Shown one piece after another: positions 25,759 to 33,956 of a DNA stretch of 64,000 nucleotides. Both the position numbers and the translations under genes were made by a program. The DNA lies in contig NZ_JADEWI010000001.1 of NCBI RefSeq assembly GCF_015207705.1, forward strand, positions 62,001 to 126,000, read 5' to 3'. Numbering within the stretch: the stretch's first letter is position 1; each line of letters begins with the position of its first letter. The stretch comes from Nostoc sp. LEGE 06077. Its GTDB lineage: Bacteria; Cyanobacteriota; Cyanobacteriia; Cyanobacteriales; Nostocaceae. The notes beneath the pieces are model-generated. The model worked only from the letters and a program-made list of their open reading frames with translations, ran no database searches and was not told the origin of the DNA.

Positions 25759-28700
25759 ATGGCAAAGAGAAATATGTCAGCGTTCACCAATCGCACCCTT
25801 GTTCTCTTTGTCAGTATGCTGATGACATCAGATTTGATGTTATCGGCAGCCAGGGCAAATGATCTCTACATAGCCCAAAAACCGCAAAATACCAGTCCAG
25901 AAAGGCAAAGAGCCGCCACCCAAGCCAAACAACTGCTGCAAGAAGCACAGCAATTATATGAACAAGGTACAGCCACAGGTCGGCAAGAAGCGATCGCCAA
26001 ATATGAAGCAGCGTTAAAAATTTGGCAGCAAATTGGCGATCGCAGTTATGAGGCTACAACATTATTAGCGATCGGCACACTTTATTACACGCAAAATGAT
26101 AACCAAAAAGCACTGGAATATTTTCAGCAAGGGCTAATTATTCGCCGCGAACAAAAAGACCGTTTTGGCGAAGCAGTAATGCTGAATTCTATTGCTAATG
26201 CTAACGCTAACTTGGGTCAACCACAAAAAGCACTGGAATTTTATAGCCAAGCATTGCGATTATTCCGCGCCGAAAAAAAACCTTATTTTATAGTTAACAC
26301 CTTAGTTGGTATTGGGGGAGTTTATTTTAATGCAGGAGAAACAAAACAAGCACTAGAAGCTTACAATCAAGCCTTGGGAATTCAACGCCAACAAAAAGAT
26401 TTAGATGGACAAGCCGATATTTTGCAAGTTATCGGCATTACCTATACTAATTTGGGTGAACCGCAAAAAGCCTTAGAAGCTTTTCAACAGTCCTTAGAAA
26501 TTCAAAAGACGAGAAATAATCTGAGTAGACAAGCCGATGCACTCAACTATATCGGCGTACTTTATTTATCTATTGGTGATGAGCAAAAATCGCGGGAAGC
26601 TCTCAATCAATCGCTCAAACTGCAACAACAAAGTCAAGGCAATCTTTCAGGTATAGCTTTGGCATTTAACCTGACTAAGCAAGCTGTGACTTTGACTGGA
26701 ATTGCCGGGAGCTATTCTTTTAGTGAACCACAAAAATCTTTAGAATATTATAACCAAGCGCGATCGCTGTTACAAAAGGCAGGTAATCCCCACTCAGAAG
26801 CCGAACTATTAGGACAGGTTGCTTTAGTCTACGATAGGTTAGGTGAAAAGCAAAAAGCCCTGGATGTTTTAAATGAAGCATTGGTATTGCAACGTTTTAC
26901 AAAAAATCGGGCGCGGGAGGCCTTCACCCTTGATACTGTGGCGGGGATTTATGCTTCATTAGGGGATTATCAAAAATCTATTAATACTTACAACCAAGCC
27001 CTAAATATTGAACGCGAGGTGAAAGATGTTAAGGGGGAAGGCGACACACTGAAAAATATTGCTTCAGTTTATAGTTTGCTTGGTGATAATAAGGCGAGTA
27101 TTGAAACTTATAATCAAGCCCTAGAGAAATTTAAAAGTACAGGCGATCGCGATAAAGAAGCACAAGCTTTAGATAATATTGGCAGTGCCTATCGGGCTTT
27201 AGAAAATTATCCCCAAGCCTTAGAATATTACAAACAAGCGCAGCAGTTACGCCGCGAACAAAATAATGTCATTGGTCAAGTCAGTGCCATCAGCGGTATC
27301 CTTCGAGTACACGAATCTTTAAAAGATTATCCCAAAGCCCTGGATGCAGCTAACCAAATTTTGGCATTAGCACAGCAAACAAAAAATAGCTTTGCCGAAA
27401 CTAGTGCTTATGGTTTCTTTGGGAGAGTTTATTTGGCTGCGGGTGATTATCAAAAAGCCCTAGATGCTTCGCAAAAAGCTGCTGCTGGCTGGCAAAAATT
27501 AGGACAGAAAGATGCCGAAGCCAATATTATTGGTAATTTAGGTAGAACTTATCAAGCCTTAAAACAACCACAACAAGCGATCGCCACCTATAATCAAGAA
27601 TTAAAATTGCGGCAGATGATAGGCGATCGCACCGGGGAAGCATACACCCTGTATTATATAGCTCAGACAGAACGCGATCGGGGCAATCTCACCGCCGCCC
27701 GTACCCAAATAGAAAGCACCATTAAAATTGTCGAAGATATCCGCACCAACGTTACCAGCCAAGACTTGCGGACATCTTACTTTGCCTCTGTGCAGAAATA
27801 TTACCAGTTTTATATTGACCTGTTGATGCGGCTACATCAACAAGAACCATCAAAGGGTTATGATGCTTTGGCATTACAAGTTAGCGAACGTGCTAGAGCG
27901 CGTAGTCTTTTAGACTTACTTACAGAAGCCAACGCAGATATTCGCCAAGGTGTAAATCCCAAGCTACTGCAAACAGAACGCAGCTTAGAACAACAACTCA
28001 ATGCTAGAGAAAAACTCCGCATTCAACTTTTAAGCGGTAAATATACAGAAGCACAGATCCAAAATTTAGACAAAAAAACCGCAGAACTGCTGCAACAGTA
28101 TCAACAAGTCCAGGCAGAAATTAAAAATAGCAGTCCCCGTTACGCTGCCTTAACCCAACCGCAACCCTTATCATTAAAACAAATTCAGCAGCAAGTCTTA
28201 GATGATAATACCTTGCTCCTCGAATACTCCTTGGGCGAAGAACGCAGTTATCTTTGGGCTGTCAGCAAAAACAATATTACCAGTTACGCACTACCGAAAA
28301 GTGCCGAAATCAAAACCGCCGTCCAAAAATTCCGCGATGCTTTAACCGCCCCATCCCAAAGAACTAGTATTGCCAGAAGCATCACAGCAGCACAAGAATT
28401 GTCACAGATGATCCTTGCACCAGTCGCCCAGCAACTCGGAAAAAAACGTTTAGTCGTTGTCAGTGATGGGGCTTTACAGTATGTACCCATCACTGCATTA
28501 GCAGTACCAAATAGCCAAACCTATCAGCCACTAGTCACCACCAACGAAATTATCTCCCTTCCCTCAGCCTCAACTATCGCCCTACTACGCCAGGAAGTCA
28601 AAGGGCGCAAAAAAGCCGCCAAAACCTTAGCTGTCCTGGCAGATCCCGTATTTTCTGCCCAAGATGAACGCCTTAAAGGCCAAGCAGCAAATCGGCCATC

Positions 28701-29349
28701 CATCACTCCAGACTTGAATCTCTTTGACCAGCAACAATTATCACGTTCCGCCAGAGAAGCAGACATTGATTTTGAACGCCTGCGGTTTACTCGCAAAGAA
28801 GCTGAGGAAATTCTCTCTTTAGTATCTAATAAAGAACGTAAGCAAGCCTTAGACTTTACCGCCAGTCGTGATTTAGCCACCAGCCAAGAGTTAAGCCAAT
28901 ATCAAATTATTCATTTTGCCACTCACGGTATTTTAAATAGTACTAACCCAGAATTATCTGGAGTAGTGCTATCGCTGTTTGATAGCAAAGGAACACCCCA
29001 AAATGGCTTTTTGCGCCTCCGTGATATTTTTAACCTGAATTTGCCAGCAGAGTTAATAGTTCTTAGTGCTTGTCAAACAGGTTTAGGTGAAGAAGTCAAA
29101 GGAGAAGGATTAGTTGGGTTAACCAGAGGATTTATGTATGCGGGAAGTCCGCGTGTTGTAGTGAGTTTATGGAGTGTTGATGATGAAGCTACATCAGAAT
29201 TAATGAAGTTATTTTATGCCAATATGTTACGCAAAAATTTAAAACCTGCGGCGGCATTAAGGGCAGCACAAATAGAAATGTCACGTAATCCAAATTATGC
29301 TGCACCTTATTATTGGGCTGCGTTTACATTACAAGGAGAATGGCAGTAA
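25759..29349 (+). CDS. Secreted TPR - CHAT domain caspase-like peptidase
   Basis: The 1196-residue product has a signal sequence (about 1-33, ending LSAARAND), an array of about fifteen TPR units (about 45-650, for example ALEYFQQGLIIRREQKDRFG and AIETYNQALEKF-type helices), a coiled-coil linker rich in Q and E, and a C-terminal CHAT domain (about 850-1196). The catalytic pair is H1056 in FATHGILN and C1105 in LSACQTGLGE, and AAPYYWAAFTLQGEW closes the domain. TPR-CHAT proteins are a common cyanobacterial form related to separase/caspase peptidases, with the TPR array as the likely binding platform. Its CHAT belongs to a different subgroup from the two TPS-linked copies at 9.7-18.4 kb. It appears monocistronic. 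Confidence 0.9.
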   Translation: MAKRNMSAFTNRTLVLFVSMLMTSDLMLSAARANDLYIAQKPQNTSPERQRAATQAKQLLQEAQQLYEQGTATGRQEAIAKYEAALKIWQQIGDRSYEATTLLAIGTLYYTQNDNQKALEYFQQGLIIRREQKDRFGEAVMLNSIANANANLGQPQKALEFYSQALRLFRAEKKPYFIVNTLVGIGGVYFNAGETKQALEAYNQALGIQRQQKDLDGQADILQVIGITYTNLGEPQKALEAFQQSLEIQKTRNNLSRQADALNYIGVLYLSIGDEQKSREALNQSLKLQQQSQGNLSGIALAFNLTKQAVTLTGIAGSYSFSEPQKSLEYYNQARSLLQKAGNPHSEAELLGQVALVYDRLGEKQKALDVLNEALVLQRFTKNRAREAFTLDTVAGIYASLGDYQKSINTYNQALNIEREVKDVKGEGDTLKNIASVYSLLGDNKASIETYNQALEKFKSTGDRDKEAQALDNIGSAYRALENYPQALEYYKQAQQLRREQNNVIGQVSAISGILRVHESLKDYPKALDAANQILALAQQTKNSFAETSAYGFFGRVYLAAGDYQKALDASQKAAAGWQKLGQKDAEANIIGNLGRTYQALKQPQQAIATYNQELKLRQMIGDRTGEAYTLYYIAQTERDRGNLTAARTQIESTIKIVEDIRTNVTSQDLRTSYFASVQKYYQFYIDLLMRLHQQEPSKGYDALALQVSERARARSLLDLLTEANADIRQGVNPKLLQTERSLEQQLNAREKLRIQLLSGKYTEAQIQNLDKKTAELLQQYQQVQAEIKNSSPRYAALTQPQPLSLKQIQQQVLDDNTLLLEYSLGEERSYLWAVSKNNITSYALPKSAEIKTAVQKFRDALTAPSQRTSIARSITAAQELSQMILAPVAQQLGKKRLVVVSDGALQYVPITALAVPNSQTYQPLVTTNEIISLPSASTIALLRQEVKGRKKAAKTLAVLADPVFSAQDERLKGQAANRPSITPDLNLFDQQQLSRSAREADIDFERLRFTRKEAEEILSLVSNKERKQALDFTASRDLATSQELSQYQIIHFATHGILNSTNPELSGVVLSLFDSKGTPQNGFLRLRDIFNLNLPAELIVLSACQTGLGEEVKGEGLVGLTRGFMYAGSPRVVVSLWSVDDEATSELMKLFYANMLRKNLKPAAALRAAQIEMSRNPNYAAPYYWAAFTLQGEWQ

Positions 29350-29385
29350 AAATATCATAGAACTTCACTCGGTTATCTCCCAGAA

Positions 29386-29772
29386 TTACTGCTTCTGGGC
29401 GCAACCGTCTAAAACCTTGTTGCCTAATATCAGCACCGCCGAGTAAGGGTAATTTTTATCTGACATCCCATCACTACAAGCGCTGACTTTTTCTAGAATT
29501 AATATATTATTCCCCCTGAGTCGGTAAACTCTGACCAAATCAGCAGGACGGCCTGCGGCTGTTAAGGGTTTCACGTAAGGAAAGGTTTGTTGCTTCACCT
29601 CTGGAGAAGAGTAAACAATGCCATTTTTACTAACAGTGACACTCCAAAAAGGTTCTGTACCTACAGCGACAAATTTTTCACTGCTAGGAGTTACTGCTTG
29701 CAAGCTAGAAGTGTGAACCAGTAAACCAGTACTCAATCCCAACAATGCAACATAAGGGATAAAAGCTTTCAT
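29386..29772 (-). CDS. COG3650-like secreted small protein
   Basis: A 128-residue precursor with a signal sequence (about 1-26, GLLVHTSSLQAV). The mature part contains VAVGTEPFWSVTVSKNGIVY and, near the end, CSDGMSDKNYPYSAVLILGN with a further cysteine in DGCAQKQ. The GTEPFWS and CSDGMSD...YP blocks are those of the COG3650 domain, a small beta-barrel found in periplasmic proteins and lipoproteins of unknown function. The two cysteines may form a disulfide. It lies convergent to the TPR-CHAT gene with 36 bases between stops. No operon partner is evident. Confidence 0.72.
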   Translation of the reverse strand: MKAFIPYVALLGLSTGLLVHTSSLQAVTPSSEKFVAVGTEPFWSVTVSKNGIVYSSPEVKQQTFPYVKPLTAAGRPADLVRVYRLRGNNILILEKVSACSDGMSDKNYPYSAVLILGNKVLDGCAQKQ

Positions 29773-29840
29773 TGCTCAAGATTTTTATGTGATAAATATT
29801 TAATAGATACACATTGACTATGCCAATTCCGCTTGGCAAT

Positions 29841-29866
29841 AAAAAGCCCCAACAGCATAGGGGTTA
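29841..29866 (-). terminator. Rho-independent terminator after the IMPase gene
   Basis: Read on the minus strand, AACCCC, a nine-base loop and GGGGC are followed by TTTTTATT, 66 bases downstream of the inositol monophosphatase stop. A second small stem TGCCAA/TTGGCA lies next to it at 29821-29838. Confidence 0.5.
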
Positions 29867-29931
29867 AGGCAGAATAGTTTTAACATTTACAGAACAATAA
29901 AAGACTTGTATGGGCTGTGAAAATTTGGGAT

Positions 29932-30744
29932 CTATTTCCAAGAAGACAATGGCGGAACTTGTGTTAATTCATGGCTGAGAGTTTCATGAATATAACCGTT
30001 AGTAGCAAGAAGTCTACCTGAGTTGATTTGTAAAGGACTACCATCATAAGCTGTGACTTGACCACCAGCTTCTTGTAACAAAATTATGCCAGCGGCTATA
30101 TCCCAAGGCGATAGTCCCCGTTCCCAGTAACCATCAACACGACCACAGGCTACAGAGGCTAAATCAATGGATGCTGAACCGCTACGTCTCACTCCTTGGG
30201 TAAGGTGAGTCAGGTGACAAAATTCAGCATAATTATTATCTGAGGTTTCGCGGCGATCGTAAGCAAATCCAGTTACTAATAAGCTTTTACGTAATTCACT
30301 TGTTTCAGAAACCTTGATGGGGCGGCGATTACGTGTCGCGCCTAAGCCAGCCGCAGCTTGAAATAACTCATTATGAAGTGGGTCGTAGATTACGCCTACC
30401 TGTGGCGCACCGTCAATTAATAGCCCTATAGAAACTGCAAAAAAAGGGTATTGGTGAGCGTAGTTTGTAGTTCCATCTAAGGGATCGATCGCCCACAGAA
30501 ATTCATTATCTTGATTACCTATTTTGCCTGATTCTTCCGCCAAAATAGAATGCAAAGGGAAGTGACGGTGCAGAATTTCTAAAACCACTGCTTCTGAGGC
30601 TTTATCCGCCGCAGTCACCAAATCACCAGGGCGGCCTTTTTCTGTGATTGCATCTTCTAATTTACCTAAATAACCTTGTAAAACTGCACCCGCAGCTAAA
30701 GCCGCCTCGGTCGCAATGTCGAGAAAAATTTGTAGTTGAGTCAT
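29932..30744 (-). CDS. Inositol monophosphatase family protein
   Basis: This 270-residue enzyme carries the full metal site of the family: E70 in ILAEESG, D87 and D90 in WAIDPLDGTTNYAH, and D215 in LSPWDIAAGI. Family members hydrolyse inositol 1-phosphate and related sugar phosphates with Mg2+ in the cytoplasm. In cyanobacteria several paralogues exist, acting on inositol phosphate, histidinol phosphate or fructose 1,6-bisphosphate, so the substrate is not decided. The length is typical. A heptamer tandem repeat starts 7 bases upstream of its ATG, and no partner gene is co-oriented with short spacing. Confidence 0.9.
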   Translation of the reverse strand: MTQLQIFLDIATEAALAAGAVLQGYLGKLEDAITEKGRPGDLVTAADKASEAVVLEILHRHFPLHSILAEESGKIGNQDNEFLWAIDPLDGTTNYAHQYPFFAVSIGLLIDGAPQVGVIYDPLHNELFQAAAGLGATRNRRPIKVSETSELRKSLLVTGFAYDRRETSDNNYAEFCHLTHLTQGVRRSGSASIDLASVACGRVDGYWERGLSPWDIAAGIILLQEAGGQVTAYDGSPLQINSGRLLATNGYIHETLSHELTQVPPLSSWK

Positions 30745-30750
30745 GGGTTA

Positions 30751-30781
30751 GTCAATGATCAATAGTCAATGGTCAATAGTC
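30751..30781. repeat. Heptamer tandem repeat (GTCAATR)
   Basis: GTCAATG, ATCAATA, GTCAATG, GTCAATA, GTC follow one another exactly with period seven, immediately upstream of the IMPase start. It is an STRR of the kind common in Nostoc-type genomes. Confidence 0.7.
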
Positions 30782-30869
30782 CCATACTCTGTACTCACTA
30801 CTCAACACTGAATCATACATCAGATGTTTAGGTATATAGGCTCGTTCGGAGGCAGATTATATGTATCAA

Positions 30870-31286
30870 TTAAATCTGACGATTCCGGCGAAAACTAGGC
30901 AAATCAGCAGCGATGTAAGCCCAAGGTACTGCTGAATCAGTCCAGATTTGATGTGCTGGTTTGATCAACATAGGATTGTCGAGACTTCCTGCTTTGATCC
31001 AAACAAACTGCGGCTTTGCTGGCGCTTTTGTAAATAGTGGCGAACCGCACTCTGGGCAAAATTCCCGAATGATTGTCCCGCCACTGTCACCAATTTTGGA
31101 ATAACTTTTTACTTGACCTGATACGATACTAAGTGCGGTTGATTGCACACGCACCTCAACATTGAAAGCACTACCTGTGGTCTTTCTACAATCTTGGCAA
31201 TGGCAGTAATTTGCTGATTCTAGCTCTCCTGTGTACACATATCGCACGTAGCCACAGAGACATCCTCCACTAACTAGTTCAGCCAT
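30870..31286 (-). CDS. GFA family (glutathione-dependent formaldehyde-activating-like) zinc protein
   Basis: A 138-residue Mss4-like fold protein with the zinc-binding cysteines of the GFA family: GGCLCGYVRY at the start, ANYCHCQDCRKTTGSAFNVE in the middle and FCPECGSPLF further on. The founding member was described as binding glutathione and formaldehyde, but most homologues, including cyanobacterial ones, have no proven activity. The protein is cytoplasmic and of normal length. It stands alone, divergent from the EamA exporter at 31378. I am confident about the fold and not about the reaction. Confidence 0.85.
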   Translation of the reverse strand: MAELVSGGCLCGYVRYVYTGELESANYCHCQDCRKTTGSAFNVEVRVQSTALSIVSGQVKSYSKIGDSGGTIIREFCPECGSPLFTKAPAKPQFVWIKAGSLDNPMLIKPAHQIWTDSAVPWAYIAADLPSFRRNRQI

Positions 31287-31377
31287 ACGTTCTCTTCACT
31301 GACTTTGACAAGAATAAATATATATTTAGTTGTACTAATAATTAGCTAAACATTTATTTAGTTTTACATATATTTTA

Positions 31378-32409
31378 TTGTCAAAGGGCTTGAACTTTAC
31401 CTACAGCCATGCAATACTGCTAAATCAAACAATCGGGTTGTCTATTAGGAACCTTTTGAGTGTGTTAGGCATCCTGACGGTGCTTTTATCCTCCTTTGTG
31501 TTGGCGTTTCACAACGTTACTGTGCGAGTTTTGTTTTCCGAACATCTCGTGCTGGGTTTATTTTTACTCGGTGGATACGTTAAACCAGATTTGCAGAATT
31601 CATTCTTGTTGATGTTCATGCGGATGCTGCTGGTGGTTCCACTCATGGCTTCTTTAGCGTTCAAGTTATATCCATCGGCGCTGAAAGAATTGCAAAATGT
31701 GTTCAAGCATCATCGCACAGATGTGATCAGCCAAGCCTTGGGCTGTGGGGTGTTGATGTTTGTGTATATTGCCTTACTCTACATTTCCATAGGCTTGATT
31801 CCTACAGGAATTGCAATCACCCTATTCTTTTCTTATCCCGTGTTTACGGCGCTGCTGGCTTGGAAATTTTTTGGCGATCGCCCCACACTTTTTCGTTGGC
31901 TGGTGATGGGTATTATTTTAGTAGGTAGTGTTCTAACGATTCCCCCATCTTCCACTAGCTACAGCAATTCTGCCATTACTCTGGGGATTATTGCCAGCGT
32001 TGGTGCGGGGATTGTTTACGCTTTTTATTGTGTTATCGCCCAAAAATGCTTAGAAAAATTCCATCCAGTCCCCTTCACTTGGATTAGTTTTGCTTCTACC
32101 TTAGTGCTTTCTGGTGTTAGCTTACTGTTCTGGCCAATTCCTAGTACCCAACTTGATTGGACACCGATGTGGATTGGTAGCATTTTTTCCGGTGTAGTCA
32201 GTTTTGCGGGACACACTCTCAATAATTTGGGAATTCGGATGATTAGTGCAACGAAGGCTTCTATTATCGGTGCTAGTAGTCCAGCCTTGACAGCATTAGT
32301 CGCCTGGGCAACAATTAGCGAGACTTTAAGCGTGATTCAAAGTTTGGGAATTGGTGTGGTGACATTGGGAATTGCGTTGCTGAGTGGAGAAAGGCGTAGT
32401 TCGTCGTAA
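31378..32409 (+). CDS. EamA/DMT family exporter, 10 TM
   Basis: This 343-residue protein shows ten hydrophobic helices in two EamA repeats, for example SVLGILTVLLSSFVLAFHNV at the start and GASSPALTALVAWATISETL near the end, the latter being the hallmark C-terminal EamA block. The family exports metabolites such as amino acids or purines; the substrate is unknown. There is no ATG before the first helix. The longest frame starts with TTG at 31378 and a second TTG or a GTG further on is also possible, so the true N-terminus is uncertain by up to 30 residues. It is followed 18 bases later by a HAD phosphatase gene, probably in the same transcript. Confidence 0.82.
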   Translation: MSKGLNFTYSHAILLNQTIGLSIRNLLSVLGILTVLLSSFVLAFHNVTVRVLFSEHLVLGLFLLGGYVKPDLQNSFLLMFMRMLLVVPLMASLAFKLYPSALKELQNVFKHHRTDVISQALGCGVLMFVYIALLYISIGLIPTGIAITLFFSYPVFTALLAWKFFGDRPTLFRWLVMGIILVGSVLTIPPSSTSYSNSAITLGIIASVGAGIVYAFYCVIAQKCLEKFHPVPFTWISFASTLVLSGVSLLFWPIPSTQLDWTPMWIGSIFSGVVSFAGHTLNNLGIRMISATKASIIGASSPALTALVAWATISETLSVIQSLGIGVVTLGIALLSGERRSSS

Positions 32410-32427
32410 AATCTGAATCACTTAATT

Positions 32428-33114
32428 ATGCTTGATGAATTGGTAGAAGATATGTCGGCTAACACAATACTGTTTGATTTAGATGGCACACTAACAGACC
32501 CTAAACTGGGAATTACTCGCTGTATTCAGTATGCGCTGACGGAACTTGGTCATACACCACCGGAGGCTGATGAATTAGATTGGTGTATTGGCCCGCCCAT
32601 CAAAGATAGTTTTTCGCAGCTACTAAAGACATTAGATGAGACAATAATTACACAAGCAATTTCACTCTATCGTTGTCGTTTTTCCACAATTGGATTATTT
32701 GAAAATACTCTTTATCCGCAGATTAGAGAAACTCTTAAAGCTATTCGTTTTGCTGGTTATAAAACTTTTGTGGCGACTTCCAAACCTTATATTTATGCAA
32801 CGCAGATTATTGAATATTTTGGTTTATCGCCGCTGTTTGATGGTGTTTATGGTAGTGAACTTGATGGTGTGCGGAGTATCAAAGCTGATTTAATTCACCA
32901 TATTTTAGTGACAGAAAATATTTTACCTGGGGATGTGGTGATGGTAGGCGATCGCAAACACGATATCATAGGAGCCAAGTCTCATAATTTAACCACTATT
33001 GGAGTCACTTACGGCTATGGAACTGAGCAAGAATTAAAAACTCACGGTGCCGATTTTATTGCTCATTCTCTAGATGAAATTGCTAAATTGCTTATTCATA
33101 GCAAAAAACCATGA
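32428..33114 (+). CDS. HAD family hydrolase (phosphoglycolate phosphatase-like)
   Basis: A 228-residue HAD-superfamily phosphatase with motif I ILFDLDGTLTD (nucleophile D17, acid D19), a helical cap (residues about 30-95), motif II FVATSKP and motif IV GDVVMVGDRKHDIIGA. Similar proteins hydrolyse phosphoglycolate, pyrophosphate or nucleoside monophosphates, and the cap type fits the Gph/PGP group. The start could equally be the Met at residue 9 (MSANTILFD). The gene lies 18 bases after the EamA exporter and is probably co-transcribed, though the two share no obvious pathway. Confidence 0.85.
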   Translation: MLDELVEDMSANTILFDLDGTLTDPKLGITRCIQYALTELGHTPPEADELDWCIGPPIKDSFSQLLKTLDETIITQAISLYRCRFSTIGLFENTLYPQIRETLKAIRFAGYKTFVATSKPYIYATQIIEYFGLSPLFDGVYGSELDGVRSIKADLIHHILVTENILPGDVVMVGDRKHDIIGAKSHNLTTIGVTYGYGTEQELKTHGADFIAHSLDEIAKLLIHSKKP

Positions 33115-33123
33115 CTTTTACAA

Positions 33124-33180
33124 TTAGAACGCATTGTTATCCACCCACCAAATCCAAATATGGGTATCTAAAATTATCAT
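33124..33180 (-). pseudogene. Truncated PIN-domain (VapC-like) toxin remnant
   Basis: The antitoxin stop at 33177 overlaps an ATG at 33180 in an ATGA arrangement. From that ATG the frame reads MIILDTHIWIWWVDNNAF and then stops at 33124. The start MIILDTHIWIWWV is the classical first strand of a PIN toxin, with the first metal-binding aspartate. The remaining 110 or so residues are absent, because the HAD gene ends at 33114 on the other strand. This is a decayed toxin gene. Confidence 0.65.
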
Positions 33181-33395
33181 TGCAGAACTTCCCAATTTTC
33201 TATAGGTGCAGTAGGCTCAAATGGATCATCGTAATGAATGACTTTTCCCCGTAAAGGGTAAGGATTAGAATCTGAGGGTTGATAAGAACGTTCTATAATT
33301 ATTATTTCTACGTCTTGAAATGCCTGAAATGGTAAATTTTCAAGCAATAATGTTCCGTTTTTAGTTAACTTTGTTTCTATACGGTGTGCTTTCAT
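33177..33395 (-). CDS. Orphan antitoxin-like protein, partner of a truncated PIN toxin
   Basis: A 72-residue protein, MKAHRIETKLTKNGTLLLEN at the start and YPLRGKVIHYDDPFEPTAPI toward the end. This pattern (beta-strand DNA-binding N-terminus, then a PLRG...DDP toxin-clamping tail) is what I know from cyanobacterial antitoxins encoded just ahead of PIN-domain toxins. The ATGA overlap with a toxin start supports that reading. Because the toxin frame ends after 18 codons, the antitoxin is an orphan. It may persist as a repressor of its own promoter or protect against related toxins elsewhere. The assignment rests on context and recalled homologues. Confidence 0.65.
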   Translation of the reverse strand: MKAHRIETKLTKNGTLLLENLPFQAFQDVEIIIIERSYQPSDSNPYPLRGKVIHYDDPFEPTAPIENWEVLQ

Positions 33396-33402
33396 AATAA
33401 CT

Positions 33403-33471
33403 CTACTTTTTCGGATCTAATAAATCAGTAAATTGTCGTATTTGTTTTAACTCTTCCTCATACCTATTCTC
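33403..33471 (-). pseudogene. Possible coding tail fragment upstream of the antitoxin
   Basis: Minus-strand codons read ENRYEEELKQIRQFTDLLDP, then KK and a stop, 8 bases before the antitoxin ATG. The frame begins right after a stop with no start codon. It looks like the C-terminus of a small protein whose front has been lost, but could be chance. Confidence 0.25.
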
Positions 33472-33482
33472 TTAACTTTTTA

Positions 33483-33854
33483 TCAAGATGTTGCCAAAGC
33501 GATGACTAAACAAATGAGTAATAAAACAAGTAATAATAGCCAAGTTTGATTGCGTTTTATGCAACTTTGAAAAGTTGTGGCAACACTGCTGTTATGATGC
33601 TGCTGTTCTTGCTGTAACTTGTATTCGGCAATATTTTGATAAAGGGTACATTCTTTGGCGTAGGGACGCTGGGGAAAATTGCAAGTGTCGTCTGCGTGGT
33701 AGGTGCAACTATTACACAAATACTCGTCCCCGGTAGCGCGATGCAAGGGGATACCGGGATGGCCAAAGGCTTTGAGTGTTGTTCGGCAATGAGGACAGGT
33801 AATAGCCTGACTCTCAACAAGTTGGTGGCAACGAGGACAAGATACAGTAGTCAC
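33483..33854 (-). CDS. Zinc-ribbon protein with C-terminal membrane anchor
   Basis: A 123-residue protein opening with a zinc ribbon (SCPRCHQLVESQAITCPHCR). A second cysteine cluster follows (YLCNSCTYHADDTCNFPQRP and KECTLY), then a glutamine/histidine-rich linker and a single hydrophobic helix at the extreme C-terminus (TWLLLLVLLLICLVIALATS). It should be tail-anchored with its metal sites in the cytoplasm. I recall similar proteins in other cyanobacteria without a known role. It is followed by ilvA on the minus strand in the opposite direction of distance (its own promoter is at 33855-33956), so no operon is evident. Confidence 0.72.
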   Translation of the reverse strand: MTTVSCPRCHQLVESQAITCPHCRTTLKAFGHPGIPLHRATGDEYLCNSCTYHADDTCNFPQRPYAKECTLYQNIAEYKLQQEQQHHNSSVATTFQSCIKRNQTWLLLLVLLLICLVIALATS

Positions 33855-33956
33855 AACTTGACCACAAATAAGTAAACACCCTGATTTTAGCGAAAGTTTC
33901 GTTTATCGGGGCAAACAGGCAATAGGGAAATCTCCTTCATCTTTTGCCTTGTAGTA

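Noticed and set aside
28524-28880. 118-codon minus-strand frame inside the TPR-CHAT gene
   Set aside because: Shadow of the CHAT coding sequence; arginine/serine-rich translation without any motif.
31509-32222. Minus-strand frames within the EamA exporter gene
   Set aside because: Shadows of hydrophobic codons; no start context.
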